Shown: positions 49,231 through 62,332 of the stretch, piece after piece
Position numbering within the stretch: the first letter of the stretch is position 1
Layout of the letters: each line of letters opens with the position of its first letter
Assembly (NCBI GenBank): GCA_028456385.1
Contig: JALNQF010000240.1
Coordinates: 1 to 63,620, forward strand
Direction of reading: 5' to 3'
Length of the DNA stretch: 63,620 bases
Source of the DNA: Ophiosphaerella korrae
Taxonomy: Eukaryota > Ascomycota > Dothideomycetes > Pleosporales > Phaeosphaeriaceae
Position numbers and translations under genes: made by a program
The notes under the pieces: model-generated
Told to the model about the DNA's origin: nothing
Seen by the model: only the letters and a program-made list of their open reading frames with translations
Databases searched by the model: none

Positions 49231-51122
49231 TATTTAGGAATAAGCTAGATTATTTAAGTATTATTATACTAGATTATAGGATAGTTTATAAGTAGTTTAT
49301 TATATAATTATTTAAGTAGTTTTTATATAAATATAGCTTTTTTAGCTACTTATAATAAAGCTAGTAATTTAACTTTAGTTATAAATGTAAGAACTATTTC
49401 CTACTTTATTACTTTCTATTAAATAAGCCTATTTAAAAGTATAATTATATAACGTTAAGAGCTATTTAAGTCTATAGTAAAATTAGAAAAAATAGTATTA
49501 CTAGTAACTTATAGTAAGTTACTTATTAGATTTAAAGTAAGTTTTAATAGTTACTTAAATCTATAAAGTATATAATTATTAGATTAAAAAGAAATTATAG
49601 TAAATTAATACAAAAGCTTTTGTATAATAGCTATAGTAAAGTAATATAAAAAAAAAGCTTAAAAAAAGTTATAGTTTTTAACTTCTAAGAACTCTATAAA
49701 AAAATTAGTTAATAATATTACTAAAATATAATATAAAAGAGAATATAGAGTACTTTAAAATTGCGTACTATAATATTTAATTACTAATCGAAATCGAGCT
49801 TAGGTTTAAAGTAATTATAGAACTTTTTTTAATATAAAATTTAACTTAATAGAACCTTTTTATTTACGTATTAAAACTCTTTATATTCTAACTATCTCTA
49901 ATATAGTTAGACGAAATTATATAACCTAATTTTAAGCTAAAGTTTCTTAACTAAGTTTTTAGTAAAAGAAAGAAGAAAAAATAGCTATATTAGTACGTAA
50001 TCTAATATTATATAATATATTACTTACTTTTTAGTCTATTTTATATAAATTTATTTCGATTTTTTTTTTATTATCTTCTATATATTTATAAATATAAGCT
50101 TAAATCTTTCTAAGTTTAAATTTAAAGTTAGTTTTTATATTAAGCTAAAATACTTTTATCTACTATATATACCATAATAAAAAAAGATAATAAGTCTCTT
50201 AACAATACTATTAATAGAATAAATAAAAAGATTAGTAATAATTTTACTATAAGCTTAGAAAAGATTAACGTGTTATAAAGTTAAATATAAGAACTAAAAA
50301 GTATTTAAATAAAGACTTTAAAAAAAACCCTTAAGAAAACTAATAAAAGATTTATATTTAATTGTAATATTACAATTTCTATTAGGAGCTTAATACAATT
50401 TATTATAGAAAAAAGCTCTACTACTAATAATATAAATAAAAAGTCTTTTATTAATAAAAAAAAAACTATTATAAGAGTTAGTTATAGTAAAGAGTAGCTA
50501 TAAAGGCTAAAAAATAAAGAATTTTATTTAAGAAAAATAATATTTTAAGATAAAAGTAGTATTAAGACTAGAAAAACAGCTAGGTCTAAATATTATTAAA
50601 AAAGAGTTAAAAAAGAAGTTAGAAACGCTTAGATTTCTATAACTAATATAACCAAGTTTTATTAAGAATTATTATTATTTAATATCTATATTACGAAATA
50701 TATATTTTGTAAAAAGTCTAAAGATCTAAGTTTAAAGATCTATTTAGATAGAAAAGAGATCTAAACTAGAGTTTATTAAGGACCTAGTTAATAATAAAAC
50801 TCTAAACTTCTCTTTTTATTACTATAGTATTCTAAGTAAAAGTATTAAATAATCTATTAAATAAAGTAAGTAAATATTATAAGATATAAACTTAAAAAGA
50901 AGTAGAAGATAATTATTAATTAAAGAGCTATTTAAGCTAAGCTACTTATATATAGTAAAGTAGCTTAAATAGCTTATATAACTTACTTACTACTATTAGT
51001 TTACTTAAATTATAAAGAGTAAAGCTCTAACTAATAATATACTTTTTAAGTAAGCTCTATAGTAAAGTTATTTAAACTTAGTTAAAAATAACTTTACTTA
51101 TAATTCTATATATTTTAATCTT
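49231..51122. other. Unassigned very AT-rich region
   Basis: This is the continuation of the target DNA at 37704. It has fewer C/G bases than the gypsy copies and long A and T runs. Apart from the frame at 50192-50791, nothing is recognisable. It shares no obvious block with the gypsy or copia elements, so it may be an older or different element. Confidence 0.5.
50192..50791 (+). pseudogene. RIP-degraded reading frame, family unknown
   Basis: One + strand frame of about 200 codons runs without a frame break. Its stops are TAA/TAG only and there are long lysine/asparagine-rich stretches. A short cluster with single Cys residues (FNCNIT, IFCKKS) is present, but no motif identifies a family. 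Direction is inferred from frame continuity. It may be a retroelement gag, a transposase fragment or a lost host gene. Confidence 0.3.
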
Positions 51123-51487
51123 ATATAACGTAGTTACCTATTATTATCTATAAGGACTACTATAAAGTTATTAGTAGATTAGAAGTTAATAATAAAAGCT
51201 TATAAGGTAATCTATAATAGACTAAGAATAATAAAGGATGTCTTACGATGTTAAGTATTATTACTTGTAGTTAATAATTAAATTACTAATACTATCCTAA
51301 CAATACGTATTACTAATAACTATATACCTTAAGTAATCTATTTGTGTAACCTTATAAATTACCCTAATCTATTATACGTTATTATAGATTACCTTAATCT
51401 ATTATATATAATTATAGATTACTTTATATTATATATCTAGTTTGTAGTTTATTTCCTAGTCTAGGTTATTACCCTACTTATCCTATA
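51123..51487 (-). repeat. Type II LTR fragment, reverse orientation
   Basis: The order of blocks is the reverse complement of the type II LTR, from TTACCTATTATTATCTA through the AATCTATTATACG subrepeats to TACCCTACTTATCC. The last part, carrying the LTR's own 5' end, is missing. Element F's LTR begins there in the opposite direction. Confidence 0.7.
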
Positions 51488-51948
51488 TATTATAGGCGTA
51501 ACAAGAGAAATCGAGATAGAACTAATTAGTCCTAACTTAAGTGCTAACGAAGTATAGGACGAGCGGGGTAATAATCTTGATTAGGAAGCTAACTACAACC
51601 TAGATACGTAATGCAAAGTAATCTATAATTACGTATAATAGATTAAGGTAATCTATAATAACGCATAATAGATTAGAGTAATCTATAATTATATATAATA
51701 GATTAGAATAATCTATAAAGTTATATAAATAGATTAATAGAAGTATATAGTTTGTAGTAATACGCACTCTTAAGATAGTATTAGTAATTTAATTATTAAC
51801 TACAAACGCTAATACTTAACATTAAATATACAAATTAACTATTATTCTTAGTTATTGTAGATTATAACACGAGCTTTTGTTATTACCTTTTAATCTACTA
51901 ACCCCCTCTATAGGCTACCTATAGTTAACGATAAAAAGGCCTATTATA
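51488..51948 (+). repeat. 5' LTR of element F (type II LTR)
   Basis: The LTR is 461 bp, starting TATTATAGGCGTAACAAGAG and ending GGCCTATTATA, with several AATCTATAATTACG-type subrepeats at about 51620-51720. Confidence 0.8.
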
Positions 51949-54521
51949 CCTTACTAATCTAGTTATTAGAAGAAGTAAAGCGTAAGTAGCGCATAGTCTA
52001 AGCTAATACGATAGTAGAAAGTTTAACTAAGAAAGGAGGTAAAGTACTTCTAAGTAGTTATAAGTTAGATAGAACTAACTAGGTAGTAGTTAAGATATAT
52101 CTAAACAACCTAATTACTAAGAAGGGAGATATACAACTTATAATTAAAGCCTTAGAAACGTAGAATAAAGAACTACAAGATTATATTAAATAGAATAAGA
52201 TTTAAATTAAAGCTATTATAGTAGGATAGAATAGGGTAGAAAAACCTACTTAGAGATTAGAGATAAGTGCAATAAAGAAACTACCTAAGATACCTATACT
52301 CGAAAAATTTAATAGAATAAGGAAAGAACTAAGATCCTTCCTAGCTATAGTAAAACTATAGATAGACGTACAAGTACTATACTTTAATACTAAAGAAAAG
52401 AAGTTTGCGTATATAGGAATATACCTAAAAAGAAAAGCTATAAGATAGTTTAAACCTTATTAGATAGATTATAGTCTATAAGCTCTAAGAATAAGAAAAG
52501 ATAAAACTAAAGCTATTTTTAGAAGCTACAAATACTTTATATAAAGAATAAGAGTAGTGTTTAGAGATATTAATATTACCTAATAAGTAGAAGAAAAACT
52601 TAAGTAGCTTAAATAATAAAAAAGTAATCTAGAATACGTATTAGAATTTAAACAACTATTATAGAATATAGAATAGAACAAGCTATCTTTTATATTAAGA
52701 TTTAAACAAGGACTAAAGAAGAATATCTAATATAAACTAATTTAAATAAAGAAACTAAGTATACTAATAGCTCTAAAAGTATAAGTAATATAGGTTAATA
52801 ATAACTTCTAAGAATAGAGAATTAATAAGTATAGTAGATATTATAGAAATTATAATAGTAGAGACCTTATAATATTAGACTCTAATAAAGATAGTAAGAA
52901 GAAGAATAAAGACTTTACGTACTTTAATTATAGTAAAAAAGGCTACTATATAAAAAATTACTAGTTAAAAAAGAAAGATATAGTATACTATAAATATAGG
53001 AAACTAAAATACTTTGTAAAAGACTATAGAAGTAAAAACCCTAAAAAAGAGAAAGAAGCCTAGTTAAAGAAAACTAAGGATAAGAAAGAAGTACCTAAAG
53101 TATAAGCTAAGCTATAAGAGAAAGTAGTAGTAAGTAAAGAATTATAACACGTAATACTTTATTAGACATTTTATTATAAAGACAATTACTATATATACTT
53201 ATCTAGTAAATAGAGAGTAGAATAGTTCTTATAAAAGAATAAAGTAGTAGTAATAAAAGAAAGAGTATAAGAATAGCTTAAAGAAACTAATAAGGTTACT
53301 TCTAAAAGACTAAGAAGTAATAAAGAATAAGTTAAAATAAAAGATATAGAGTACGCCTAAATTAATAGAAGCTATAATAGCTATACTATAATAGATATAG
53401 TAGAACAAAATAAATATTAGAAGTTTAACTAGAAATACTTACTAGTTATAAGTATAGAAGAAGCGTATAAAAACTAGAAGGTACGTAATCCTAAGAATAT
53501 AAAGTTTATAGCGTACTAGTAATAGATAAAGTAGTATATAGTTATAGTAGGAAGAATACCTATATAAAGAGAGTAGTAGTTTATTATAAGAAAGATATAA
53601 TAGATTAATAAAGCCTATACACTAAGTATACTAGTAGTATACTATATCCTAATATAAATAAGGTATAGTATAGATAAATACTAAGAAAGAGATAATAAGG
53701 AATAGATCTAGAATATTTAGTATATTTTAAAGTATCCTAGGTATTATATTTAAATACTAATTACTATATATATAGAGAAACTAAGGCAAGAAACTACGCC
53801 TAGCTAGTAAGAAGAAAAGGATATAATTACACAAAAGCTATCTAAAGAGAAGATATCTAAAGTTAGGAATTAATTAAGATACCTAACAAAGAGTATATAG
53901 CAATAAGACCTAGTAAGAAACTACTTAGAGAATTTATCTTAAGAAGACTATAGTATAAATATATAGAAAATAAATATCTAAAATATAAAGACTATAAATA
54001 GAAAGTAAAGTAATAGCTTTAAAGAAATAGACAATTTACAAAATAGCCTAGGTAAGTAAAGCTTAATAGTATAATAGGCCTATATATTATAAAAAAAAAG
54101 AACGTACTAAAGAAAGAAAGTACAAATTATAATTAATAGTATAGCTATAAGAAACTTTATATTAAAGAAGTTTATAGAAGATAAGGGAATAAAGTATATA
54201 ATAAAGAAATACCCTTAATAACTAAGTATAATTAAAGGTAAACTATTCTAGGAACCTATATAGTTTAAGATAATGCTCTCTATAGTAGAATTAGAAGGAC
54301 TAAAGATTAAGAATATAGTTATAGATATAATAATAATTAATAATAAATAAGAAATAATATTAGGGATACTATAGTTAAAAATAACTAACCTAAGAATTAA
54401 TTAGAAAATTAGTAGAATTAGCTACCCTAAGAAAACAATATTAAAAGCTAATATAAGTATATATACAAGAGAATTCCTAAAAGAATATAAGAAATAAGAA
54501 AAATATCTTACTAAAACTAAT

Positions 54522-54673
54522 AACTATATTCTAAAACAATAACTATATTCTAAAACAATAACTATATTCTAAAACAATAACTATATTCTAAAACAATAAC
54601 TATATTCTAAAACAATAACTATATTCTAAAAAAATAACTATATTCTAAAACAATAACTATATTCTAAAACAAT
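54522..54673 (+). repeat. Minisatellite, 8 x 19 bp, inside element F
   Basis: The unit AACTATATTCTAAAACAAT is repeated eight times with one base change (fifth of the array, 54617-54635). A partial unit follows. The related elements have a single copy of this site. Nineteen is not a multiple of three, so the frame is broken as well. Confidence 0.95.
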
Positions 54674-55430
54674 AACTATAGAACTTAGTAATAAAATTAG
54701 AAAAAGAAAAAGATGTAGAATAGAGCCTAGTCTATAGAAAACTAAAGAAAAATTAAAGATTAAACAAATATTTATTTAAGACGTAATAAGGAAAGGTTAG
54801 ATATAAAAATCTAAATCCTTAGTAGTATATAGACTTATATTTATAGATAAAAAAGAGATAAGTAAAAAATAACCTTATATAGACTTTAGAAAGACTAACG
54901 CAATTATAAACAAGAACTAATATCCCTTACTATAAATTAATAAGATATAAAATAAGCTGTAGAAAGTATAAATCTTTATAAAACTAAATATCTAGAATGC
55001 CTATTATTAAATTAGGATTAGAAAAGGAAATAAATAAAAAACTAAATTTGAACATAGTATAAACTATTTAAATACTTAGTTATACTATTTAGATTAACAA
55101 ATACACTAGTAGTATTCTAAGAAAGTATAAATATAGTTCTAAAAGAGTACCTAGATATATTTATATTTATATACCTAGACAATATCCTTATATTCTTAGA
55201 AATAGAGGAAGAATACATATAATATATATATAAAGTATTAGAAAAACAAGTAGAAAATAAATTATTCTTTAAGATAAAGAAATACTAGTTCTATATAAAG
55301 GAAATAGACTTCTTAGGATTTATTATAGAACTAAGAGGGATAAAAATAGACCTAAATAAGATTAAGATAATTAAAGAATAGCTAATACCTAGAAACTTAT
55401 AAGAAGTATAATAGTTCTATAGACTAGTAA

Positions 55431-55746
55431 TATTATAGATATAATAAGAGAAATCGAGATAAAACTAATTAGTCCTAACTTAGATACTAACAAAGTATAG
55501 GACGAGTAGGGTAACAACTTTAATTAGGAAACTACTTACAATTAGGATATATAGTAGGAATCTATAATTACGTATAATATATTAAAGTAATCTATAATAA
55601 CGTATAATAGATTAGTGTAATCTATAATTATATATAATAGATTAAGGTAATCTATAATAATATATAATAGAGTATAATAAGTATATAGTTAATAGGATAT
55701 ATATTATTAGGATAGTATTAGTAATTTAATCCTTTAACTTATTACA
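55431..55746 (+). repeat. Type II LTR with internal deletion
   Basis: It starts TATTATAGATATAATAAGAG like other type II LTRs and follows them to CCTTTAACT (about 55739). It then jumps to TATTACA, the usual LTR end. About 110-130 bp of the 3' half is missing. It truncates element F and has no matching duplication on the two sides. Confidence 0.65.
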
Positions 55747-55832
55747 ATACTAAGTAGTAGGTAAGCCGTTGTATTGCACGCGATTAGGCTAGGTAATACA
55801 GCGTAGTAGAATACGTAACTATTTAGTAGTAA

Positions 55833-55902
55833 ACGCTCTAGAGCGAACGCTCTAGAGTAAACGCTCTAGAATAAGCGCTCTAGAGCAAACGCTCTAGAGT
55901 AA
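55833..55902. repeat. 14-bp tandem repeat with palindromic core (5 copies)
   Basis: Units ACGCTCTAGAGYRA repeat five times, with a degenerate sixth. The core CGCTCTAGAGCG is a palindrome. It lies in the presumed LTR or leader of element G and keeps CpG unusually well for this block. Confidence 0.85.
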
Positions 55903-56391
55903 GCGCTTAGAAATAACTACTACATAGTAAGTATATAGGAACGTCGATAGACCTTTATAGACTATTGTATTTAATTTCTTCTTTACCTCTTATCTTAATA
56001 GAGTATTACAACTAATACTTTAATTAGATTCTTATCTACTTATTAATACTTATATACCTCGTAATACTCTAATAAGAGCTAACTATTAATTAAGTTAAGT
56101 AACTAACTTATTTATTAACCTTACTTATCTTATAGAAGCCTACTTACCCTTATTACTCTTACTTAGTTCTAAGGACTTAATATATTAAATACTCTTAAGA
56201 TAAGTAATACGTTAATAAATATAGATAACTAGCGTATAGGAGTAACCTATACTACTACTTCTAAGGTTACTAAGCTAGACCTCTACTATAGAGAATAAAA
56301 TAAGCTTAAGCTATAGATCTTATAACTTAATCTCTTTTTTAAGGTAGACTAAGTTTAGGATAAAGATAGAGCTATACTTATATTATCCTAT

Positions 56392-56863
56392 TATTAGATA
56401 AGTTATACGATTAGATACTTAATACGCAATTAGATGCGCGATTATATGTGCGATCGCTAAGCTACTAACCCTACTATAGCTAAAAGGATTGTAGCCTTAA
56501 CTGTTACAAATAAAGGAATCGAATAAAGAATCTAATATATAAAGAGATAGACTACGTTAGTATAACTAATATAATAAAGAAACTAGTACCTTAATAGAAG
56601 AAGTATTAAGGATCTAGCTTACTACTATCTTAAGAGACCTAGCTAAGACTACTATATCGTAGATATATAGATAGAGCGTAGGGCTAGAGATAGATAGTAG
56701 AATTAATCTACTTAGTTTATACCTAGTGCTATTAAGTTATAAGTAATTAATCTAAAAAAGGGCTTTTCTAAAAGCCTTAGTATCCCTCTCTAATAAGGCC
56801 CTTATATAGCTATTACAAAAAAGCCTTTTTATTAAACTACTATAACCTCCTTTAAATCTTACA
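56392..56863 (+). repeat. 5' LTR of the copia element
   Basis: The LTR is 472 bp, starting TATTAGATAAG (TGTTAGATAAG before RIP) and ending AAATCTTACA. It differs from the 3' LTR mainly by C/T and G/A changes. Confidence 0.95.
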
Positions 56864-56914
56864 ATTAAGAGTCTTACTACCTTAACTAAGTTAAGTAAAC
56901 TAGTATCTACCTAC

Positions 56915-57022
56915 ATTAACTTAAGTATTAACTCGAGTATTAACTTAAGTATTAACTTAAGTATTAACTCGAGCATTAACTCGAGCATTAACTTAAGTAT
57001 TAAGCTAAGTATTAAGCTAAGT
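56915..57022 (+). repeat. 12-bp tandem repeat (9 copies) in the copia leader/gag
   Basis: Units ATTAACTTAAGT or ATTAACTCGAGC repeat nine times (56915-57022). Twelve is a multiple of three, so a frame would give a four-residue repeat; the less mutated units read L-T-R-A in one frame. It starts 52 bp after the 5' LTR, so it may lie in the leader or at the start of gag. Confidence 0.85.
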
Positions 57023-57059
57023 ACTATAAAGAGTGTTAGCGAAAAGTGCTAATCTCCTA

Positions 57060-60000
57060 CCCTCTAGTAGCCCTACGCGCGTTAGTAAAAAGTAACAATC
57101 TTCTACCCTCTCGCAACTTAAAGCTAAAACAAGATAGCTAGTACAACCTAACGCGATCTAACTATAACGTTAAGGACTAATAAGGATTATACTATATAGA
57201 TAATTTAACTACAATCTAGATGCGTAGTATATAATATTTAGGATAAGATTAACCTAGAATCCTCTACCTAGCTAATTTAGAGACTAGAACTAATTAGAGC
57301 TCTAGTAATAGCTAACTACACTCTAGTATTAGGTGTTAAGACTCTTATATAGTAGTCTAAACTCTTAGCTACTAGTTATAAAGCTTTTAAAGAAGACCTT
57401 AAATACTATAAAATATTAGCTAAGTAATACTATAGTAACTAACACAAGTACAAAAAAGAGTAGTTAAGTCTCTAGTATATTATAACGTTTATCTAATCCT
57501 TAGTCTCGCTACATCTACTACGTACGTACTACTTACTAAACTAATCTCTACGTTAGTAGCTATTAAACCTAAAGTAAACTATTAGCGTAGACAAGTATAT
57601 TAAGTAAGAGCGTACACGTAATAGATACCTTAAATTACTTAAGCTTATAAGAAGCCTAGCAAATTAGGATATATAGATAGCTAAGTATAACTATACTACT
57701 ACTAAGGCTAAAACGTATTAAGTAGTAGAGTTACTACAAATTAATATAATTACTTAAGACTTTTTAGTAGCTATTAAATACATAGCACTAATTTAGTCTA
57801 CAACCTTTTAAGATAATAGAAGGCTATTACTTAGTATAAACTAGAGGAAGATAATAAAACGCTACTATAAGTATATAATAGTATACTATCCCCTAAATAT
57901 AGAGAGGCGCAAAGCTACTTTCGTAGTAGATAATACTTTACTTTACGCTACTAGTAGTAATACTACCTAGGGTAAGACTAGAGACGCCTTTCTTGTAGAC
58001 AGCGCACTACTTAATAAATAGGGTAGACCTTATAATTAACGTATACGTAGTAGTAATACTAACGTTAACTAAATAATAGGTTAAAGAGCTATAGGTAAAT
58101 AATACCTAGCTTATAAAAGACTTTATAAACTTAGTAATTACTATAATATTAATCCTAACAAAGTACTAGATTAGTAGACTCTAAGTAAGACTTTAAAAGA
58201 GCTTATTAATTATAAACGTAAGTATAACACAACTTTGTAAAGACTAATAAGAAGATAGTTAAAGTATTAAACAAAGCCTAATATAGAACTACACGCTAAG
58301 TTACCTTAGGCTACTAAAATCTATAAGGAAGATTAACTAGAAGACTAGTAAATATTAAGTATTAAGAGCACTTTTGTTACTAAAACTATAAAGAATACTT
58401 ATAATACCTACCCTCTCTAGAATTCCTTTATCCTAGACTCTAGTTTAACCTACTATATTATAAACAACCTAACTCGTGTATACAACTATTGTCTATTAAG
58501 GCTAAATAATTATATATAGGTAGGCAAGTTAAAGATATAAGTAAAAGGATATAGATCTCTTACCTTTACGCTAAAAAACTAGCTAATAGAAAACAAACTA
58601 GTTCTATATAACGTAGCTATATGCCTAGATATCTTTTATAACCTAGTCTCTTTCTAACTACTATAGTAGAGAAGAATATAGTAGAATACTTAATCTAAGC
58701 TAAGAACTCTAAACAAGCCTAATAGATAAATAATTAGATACTTTACTAAGATCTATAGTTAATAGGTACTCGAGTATTATTTATTATATAATCTTATATA
58801 CTAAGTAGTATACTATACCTATAAACCTTAGACTATTAGAGTACCTATACTACTATAGTATAAGAGACTTAGCTATCTAGGACTAGCTATAATTAAATAC
58901 TTTATCTAGTAAGCTTAAAGGGTGCGTATAAAAGGAGTATCTATAGTCTAGTATAACGTATATAGTAAAGCTAAGATAAAGTAGTAAATTAGCTATATAC
59001 TAAGAATTAGTTATAAAAGACTAAGAGAAACCCTTTCTATTAACTTCTACTTATATAAAGTATAAAGCGTTACTAAAGAGAAAAGCTAGATACTTATTAC
59101 TAATAAGTACTTAAAACTATAGTAAGACTTCTACTTTACTAATAACTAGTTAGCTAAATTAATTATTAAGGTGCTATTAAACTTAATCTTCTTATTAAAA
59201 AATTAGTATAGTATCTTAGTTAAAGTAATTAAAACTAACAACAAGATTACAACAGTAAAACTAGAGGTCTAGCGCTAGTTAAACTTGTAAGGTATTACTA
59301 TTAAACCTTTAGCTCTAGATACTTAAGCCTAGAATAGAGGAGCTAAGCGCGCTAGAAGAATTAACAAGAAGAAAGTATATACAATACAACTTAACGCAAA
59401 TTTGCTATAAGAACTTTAGCCTAAAATTATATAGACTAGAGTCTACCTATATAATTAAATACTAAGTTCCTTAAATAACTAGAAGACACTATATAAAGTA
59501 TTCTTTACAAAAGTTACTAAGAATTAAAGAATTATAGTATTAATAAGAAAGCTAAACTTAGCTTACTTAAAAGTATATAGGTATAAAGCCTTCGCAATAA
59601 CTAATAATACGTATTGTAGTAAATTAAGGCTATAACGTTTAGATCTAAAAGTATAGATTAGCTACCTTATAAGATACTAGTTATTAAATATCTACTAGAT
59701 CTAGGTGCTATCTATAGCTAAAGTAATAAGTATATAAGATATAATCTTTAATAAGTAAATAATCTTTAATAGTAAAATAGAAGATCTAATAAATAACTTT
59801 ATATATTAAATACTAGAAAAGATTACTACCTATATTAAAATAATTAAGCTCCTAGTACTAGTATACAAGCTAGAAATAGAGTCCTTCTATAAAGATAATA
59901 CTAAGTTAGATATATCTACAAATAATAAAGAAGATCTACCTAGCTACTACTATAGAAGAAAGATCGTAGACTACTATCTAACTCTTCTACTATCTCTACC

Positions 60001-61850
60001 TCTAGTAGTAATACTAGCCTATTTAATAACTAGAGACTAACTAGAGTTAATAGTATACAATAGATATAGCTTATCTAAAACTATACTATAGGTAGTAGCC
60101 TTTATAGCTAGTACCTAGGTAGGCAACTTTAGAAAATACTAAAGAGAACTTATAGATAAAGCTAAGATAAAAATAATACTTGTAAGAGGACTAAAGCTTT
60201 ACTACAATTAACTTCTATTACTACCCTTATACTAAACAAACCTAGAAAGCTATCTAATAGGCGAGTTATTTAAAGAAGCTAAGTTATCCTACTTAACTAG
60301 CTATCGCTAGATAAAATTATAGACTAAAGTACTAACTAAACCTATCTAGCGTTCTAGCTAGTAGATACTAGACTATATATAGGTATATACGTACAAGCTT
60401 AATAAATATTATTAATTTATTAAATACAAAGCTTAACTCGTTGTATAAAGAGACTAGTAATAAAACGTTATAGTATAAGAGACTTATACTATAATACTAG
60501 CTAGCTAATCCTTTTAGATACTTATAGCTATTACTACTAAATATAATCTTAAACTAAAATAGTATAACGTAACTAACGCCTTTATTTATATAGTAATAGA
60601 CTAAGAGATCTATATAAGAATACTAAGGAGATACTAAAAGAAGGGTATAATCCTTAGAGTCTAAAAGGCCCTATATAGTCTCTAGATCTTACCTCTCTTA
60701 TAGTAGAGAGAATTTATAGCTATACTTAAAGCTATAGGCTTTTAAATAGTACTATACAAACTATACTATATAGTTAAAGATAGAATTATTATCTTCTTCT
60801 ACGTAAATAACATTATTATTGCATATAACAAGTAGAAGACTAAGGAAGTATAGTAAGTAACTAATCTTCTAAAAGAGAAGTATACTATTACTAGAGGAAT
60901 AGATCTCTAATAGTTTCTTAGTATTAAAGTAATTTAAGATAGAAAGTAACGTACAATTTAACTACTATAGGCAGCGTATATTAACAAGATAAGTTAGCTT
61001 ATAGATAAATTATACGTCTATTACAATATACCTATAGCTACTACTAAACTTTAGGCCTATACTAGCTAGGCTACGCTATCTAAGATTAATAAATATTAAC
61101 GCAAAATTAGCTTACTCCTATTTGTAGCTATAACTACCTAGCTAGATATAGCTTTTGTAATATTATAACTAACTTAATTTCTTATAAACCTAAGCGCTAC
61201 TTACTATAAGGCTACTAATTAAGTACTTATGTACCTCTCTTATACGAGATTAAGGGCACTCTAGCTAGGTAGTAGTAACTATTACAAGTTACTAGTAATA
61301 CTTCCTTTACTAATAATACTATAGATCGAAAAAGCTCTTAAGGCTATATAATTAAACTTTTTAATAGGCTTATTATATAGAGAGTAAATAAGTAAGATAT
61401 AGTTACTACTTCTACAACTAAAGCTAAATTACTAGCCCTATTACAAGTAGCTAAAGAAGCTATATTTATATTAAAACTACTTAATAAACTATACTACAAA
61501 TTACGTTACTATCTAGTACAACAATACTTAAACAATCTAGCTTGTTACTAAAGAACTAGCTAAGCTATAGACTAAGCTTTAGCACGTTAATATCTACAAT
61601 TATTAGCTAAGACAAGAGGTCTCTACTAGCTAAATTAAAGTAGAATATACTTTATTAATAGAGATAATAGTAGATATCTTTATAAAAGTCTTACTAACAA
61701 ATAAATAAGAATGCTTCTTAAATTAGCTTAGACTAGTAGAAGTAATAGAACACTAAACAATATATAAAGCACCTCTTAATAAAATCTAAGACTACCTTAA
61801 CAATCTTACACTTATTTTATAATATCTAGTTTACTAACAAGTTACTAACC
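57060..61850 (+). pseudogene. Copia gag-pol polyprotein, RIP-killed
   Basis: Protease: LDSSLTYYIINNLTR at about 58433-58477, the retropepsin DSG site reading DSS. Integrase: about 58850-59760, including the third catalytic Glu region near 59311-59355 (NRGAKRA, Glu read as Lys). RT: about 60070-60960, with the catalytic box reading FFYVNN (60794-60811) in place of YVDD. RNase H: about 61310-61500, containing DRKSS and TTSTTKAKLLAL. The gag part is unclear, with no zinc knuckle recognised. The order is classic Ty1/copia. Asp-to-Asn, Glu-to-Lys and Gln-to-stop changes show RIP on both strands. Confidence 0.9.
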
Positions 61851-61860
61851 TAAAGGGGTA

Positions 61861-62332
61861 TATTAGATAAGTTACACGATTAGATACTTAATACGCAATT
61901 AGATACGCGATTACATGTATAATTACTAAGCCGCTAACCCTACTATAGCTAAAAGGATTGTAGCCTTAACTATTACAAGCAAAGGAATTAAACAAAGAAT
62001 CTAATATACAAAGAGATAGACTACGTTAGCACGACTAATATAACAAAGAAACTAGTACCTTAATAGAAGGGGTGTTAAGGATCTAGCTCGCCGCTATCTT
62101 GAGAGACCTAGCTAAGACTGCTATATCGTAGATACATAGATAGAGCGTAGGGCTAGAGATAGATAGTAGAATTAATTTACTTAGTTTATACCTAGTACTA
62201 TTAAGTTATAAGTAATTAATCTAAAAAAAGGCTTTTCTAAAAGCCTTAGTATCCCTCTCTAATAAGGCCCTTATATAGCTATTATAAAAAAGCTATTTTA
62301 TTAAACTACTATAACCTCCTTTAAATCTTACA
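61861..62332 (+). repeat. 3' LTR of the copia element
   Basis: The LTR is 472 bp, same ends as the 5' copy, followed by CCTAT and the rest of the element G gag. Confidence 0.95.

Larger units (their letters stand above)
51488..55430 (+). mobile_element. Ty3/gypsy chromovirus F, 5' LTR to RT
   Basis: The order is LTR (51488-51948), gag (about 52000-53040, zinc-knuckle relics at about 52916-53035), protease (about 54110-54380), then RT (about 54830-55430) with YLDN near 55180. It breaks off after the RT's FYR block, where another LTR starts. An 8-copy 19-bp tandem array (54522-54673) lies between protease and RT. RNase H, integrase and chromodomain are missing. RIP stops occur throughout. Confidence 0.85.
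56392..62332 (+). mobile_element. Complete Ty1/copia retrotransposon
   Basis: The 472-bp LTRs at 56392-56863 and 61861-62332 flank about 5 kb. The duplication CCTAT occurs at 56387-56391 and 62333-62337. A purine tract AAAGGGG lies just before the 3' LTR. Inside, the order protease - integrase - RT - RNase H defines copia. It sits within the gag frame of element G, so it is younger than G. All frames contain TAG/TAA from RIP. Confidence 0.95.

Noticed and set aside
54522..54673. CRISPR-like array
   Set aside because: The 19-bp units are directly adjacent with no spacers, in a eukaryotic retroelement; a minisatellite.
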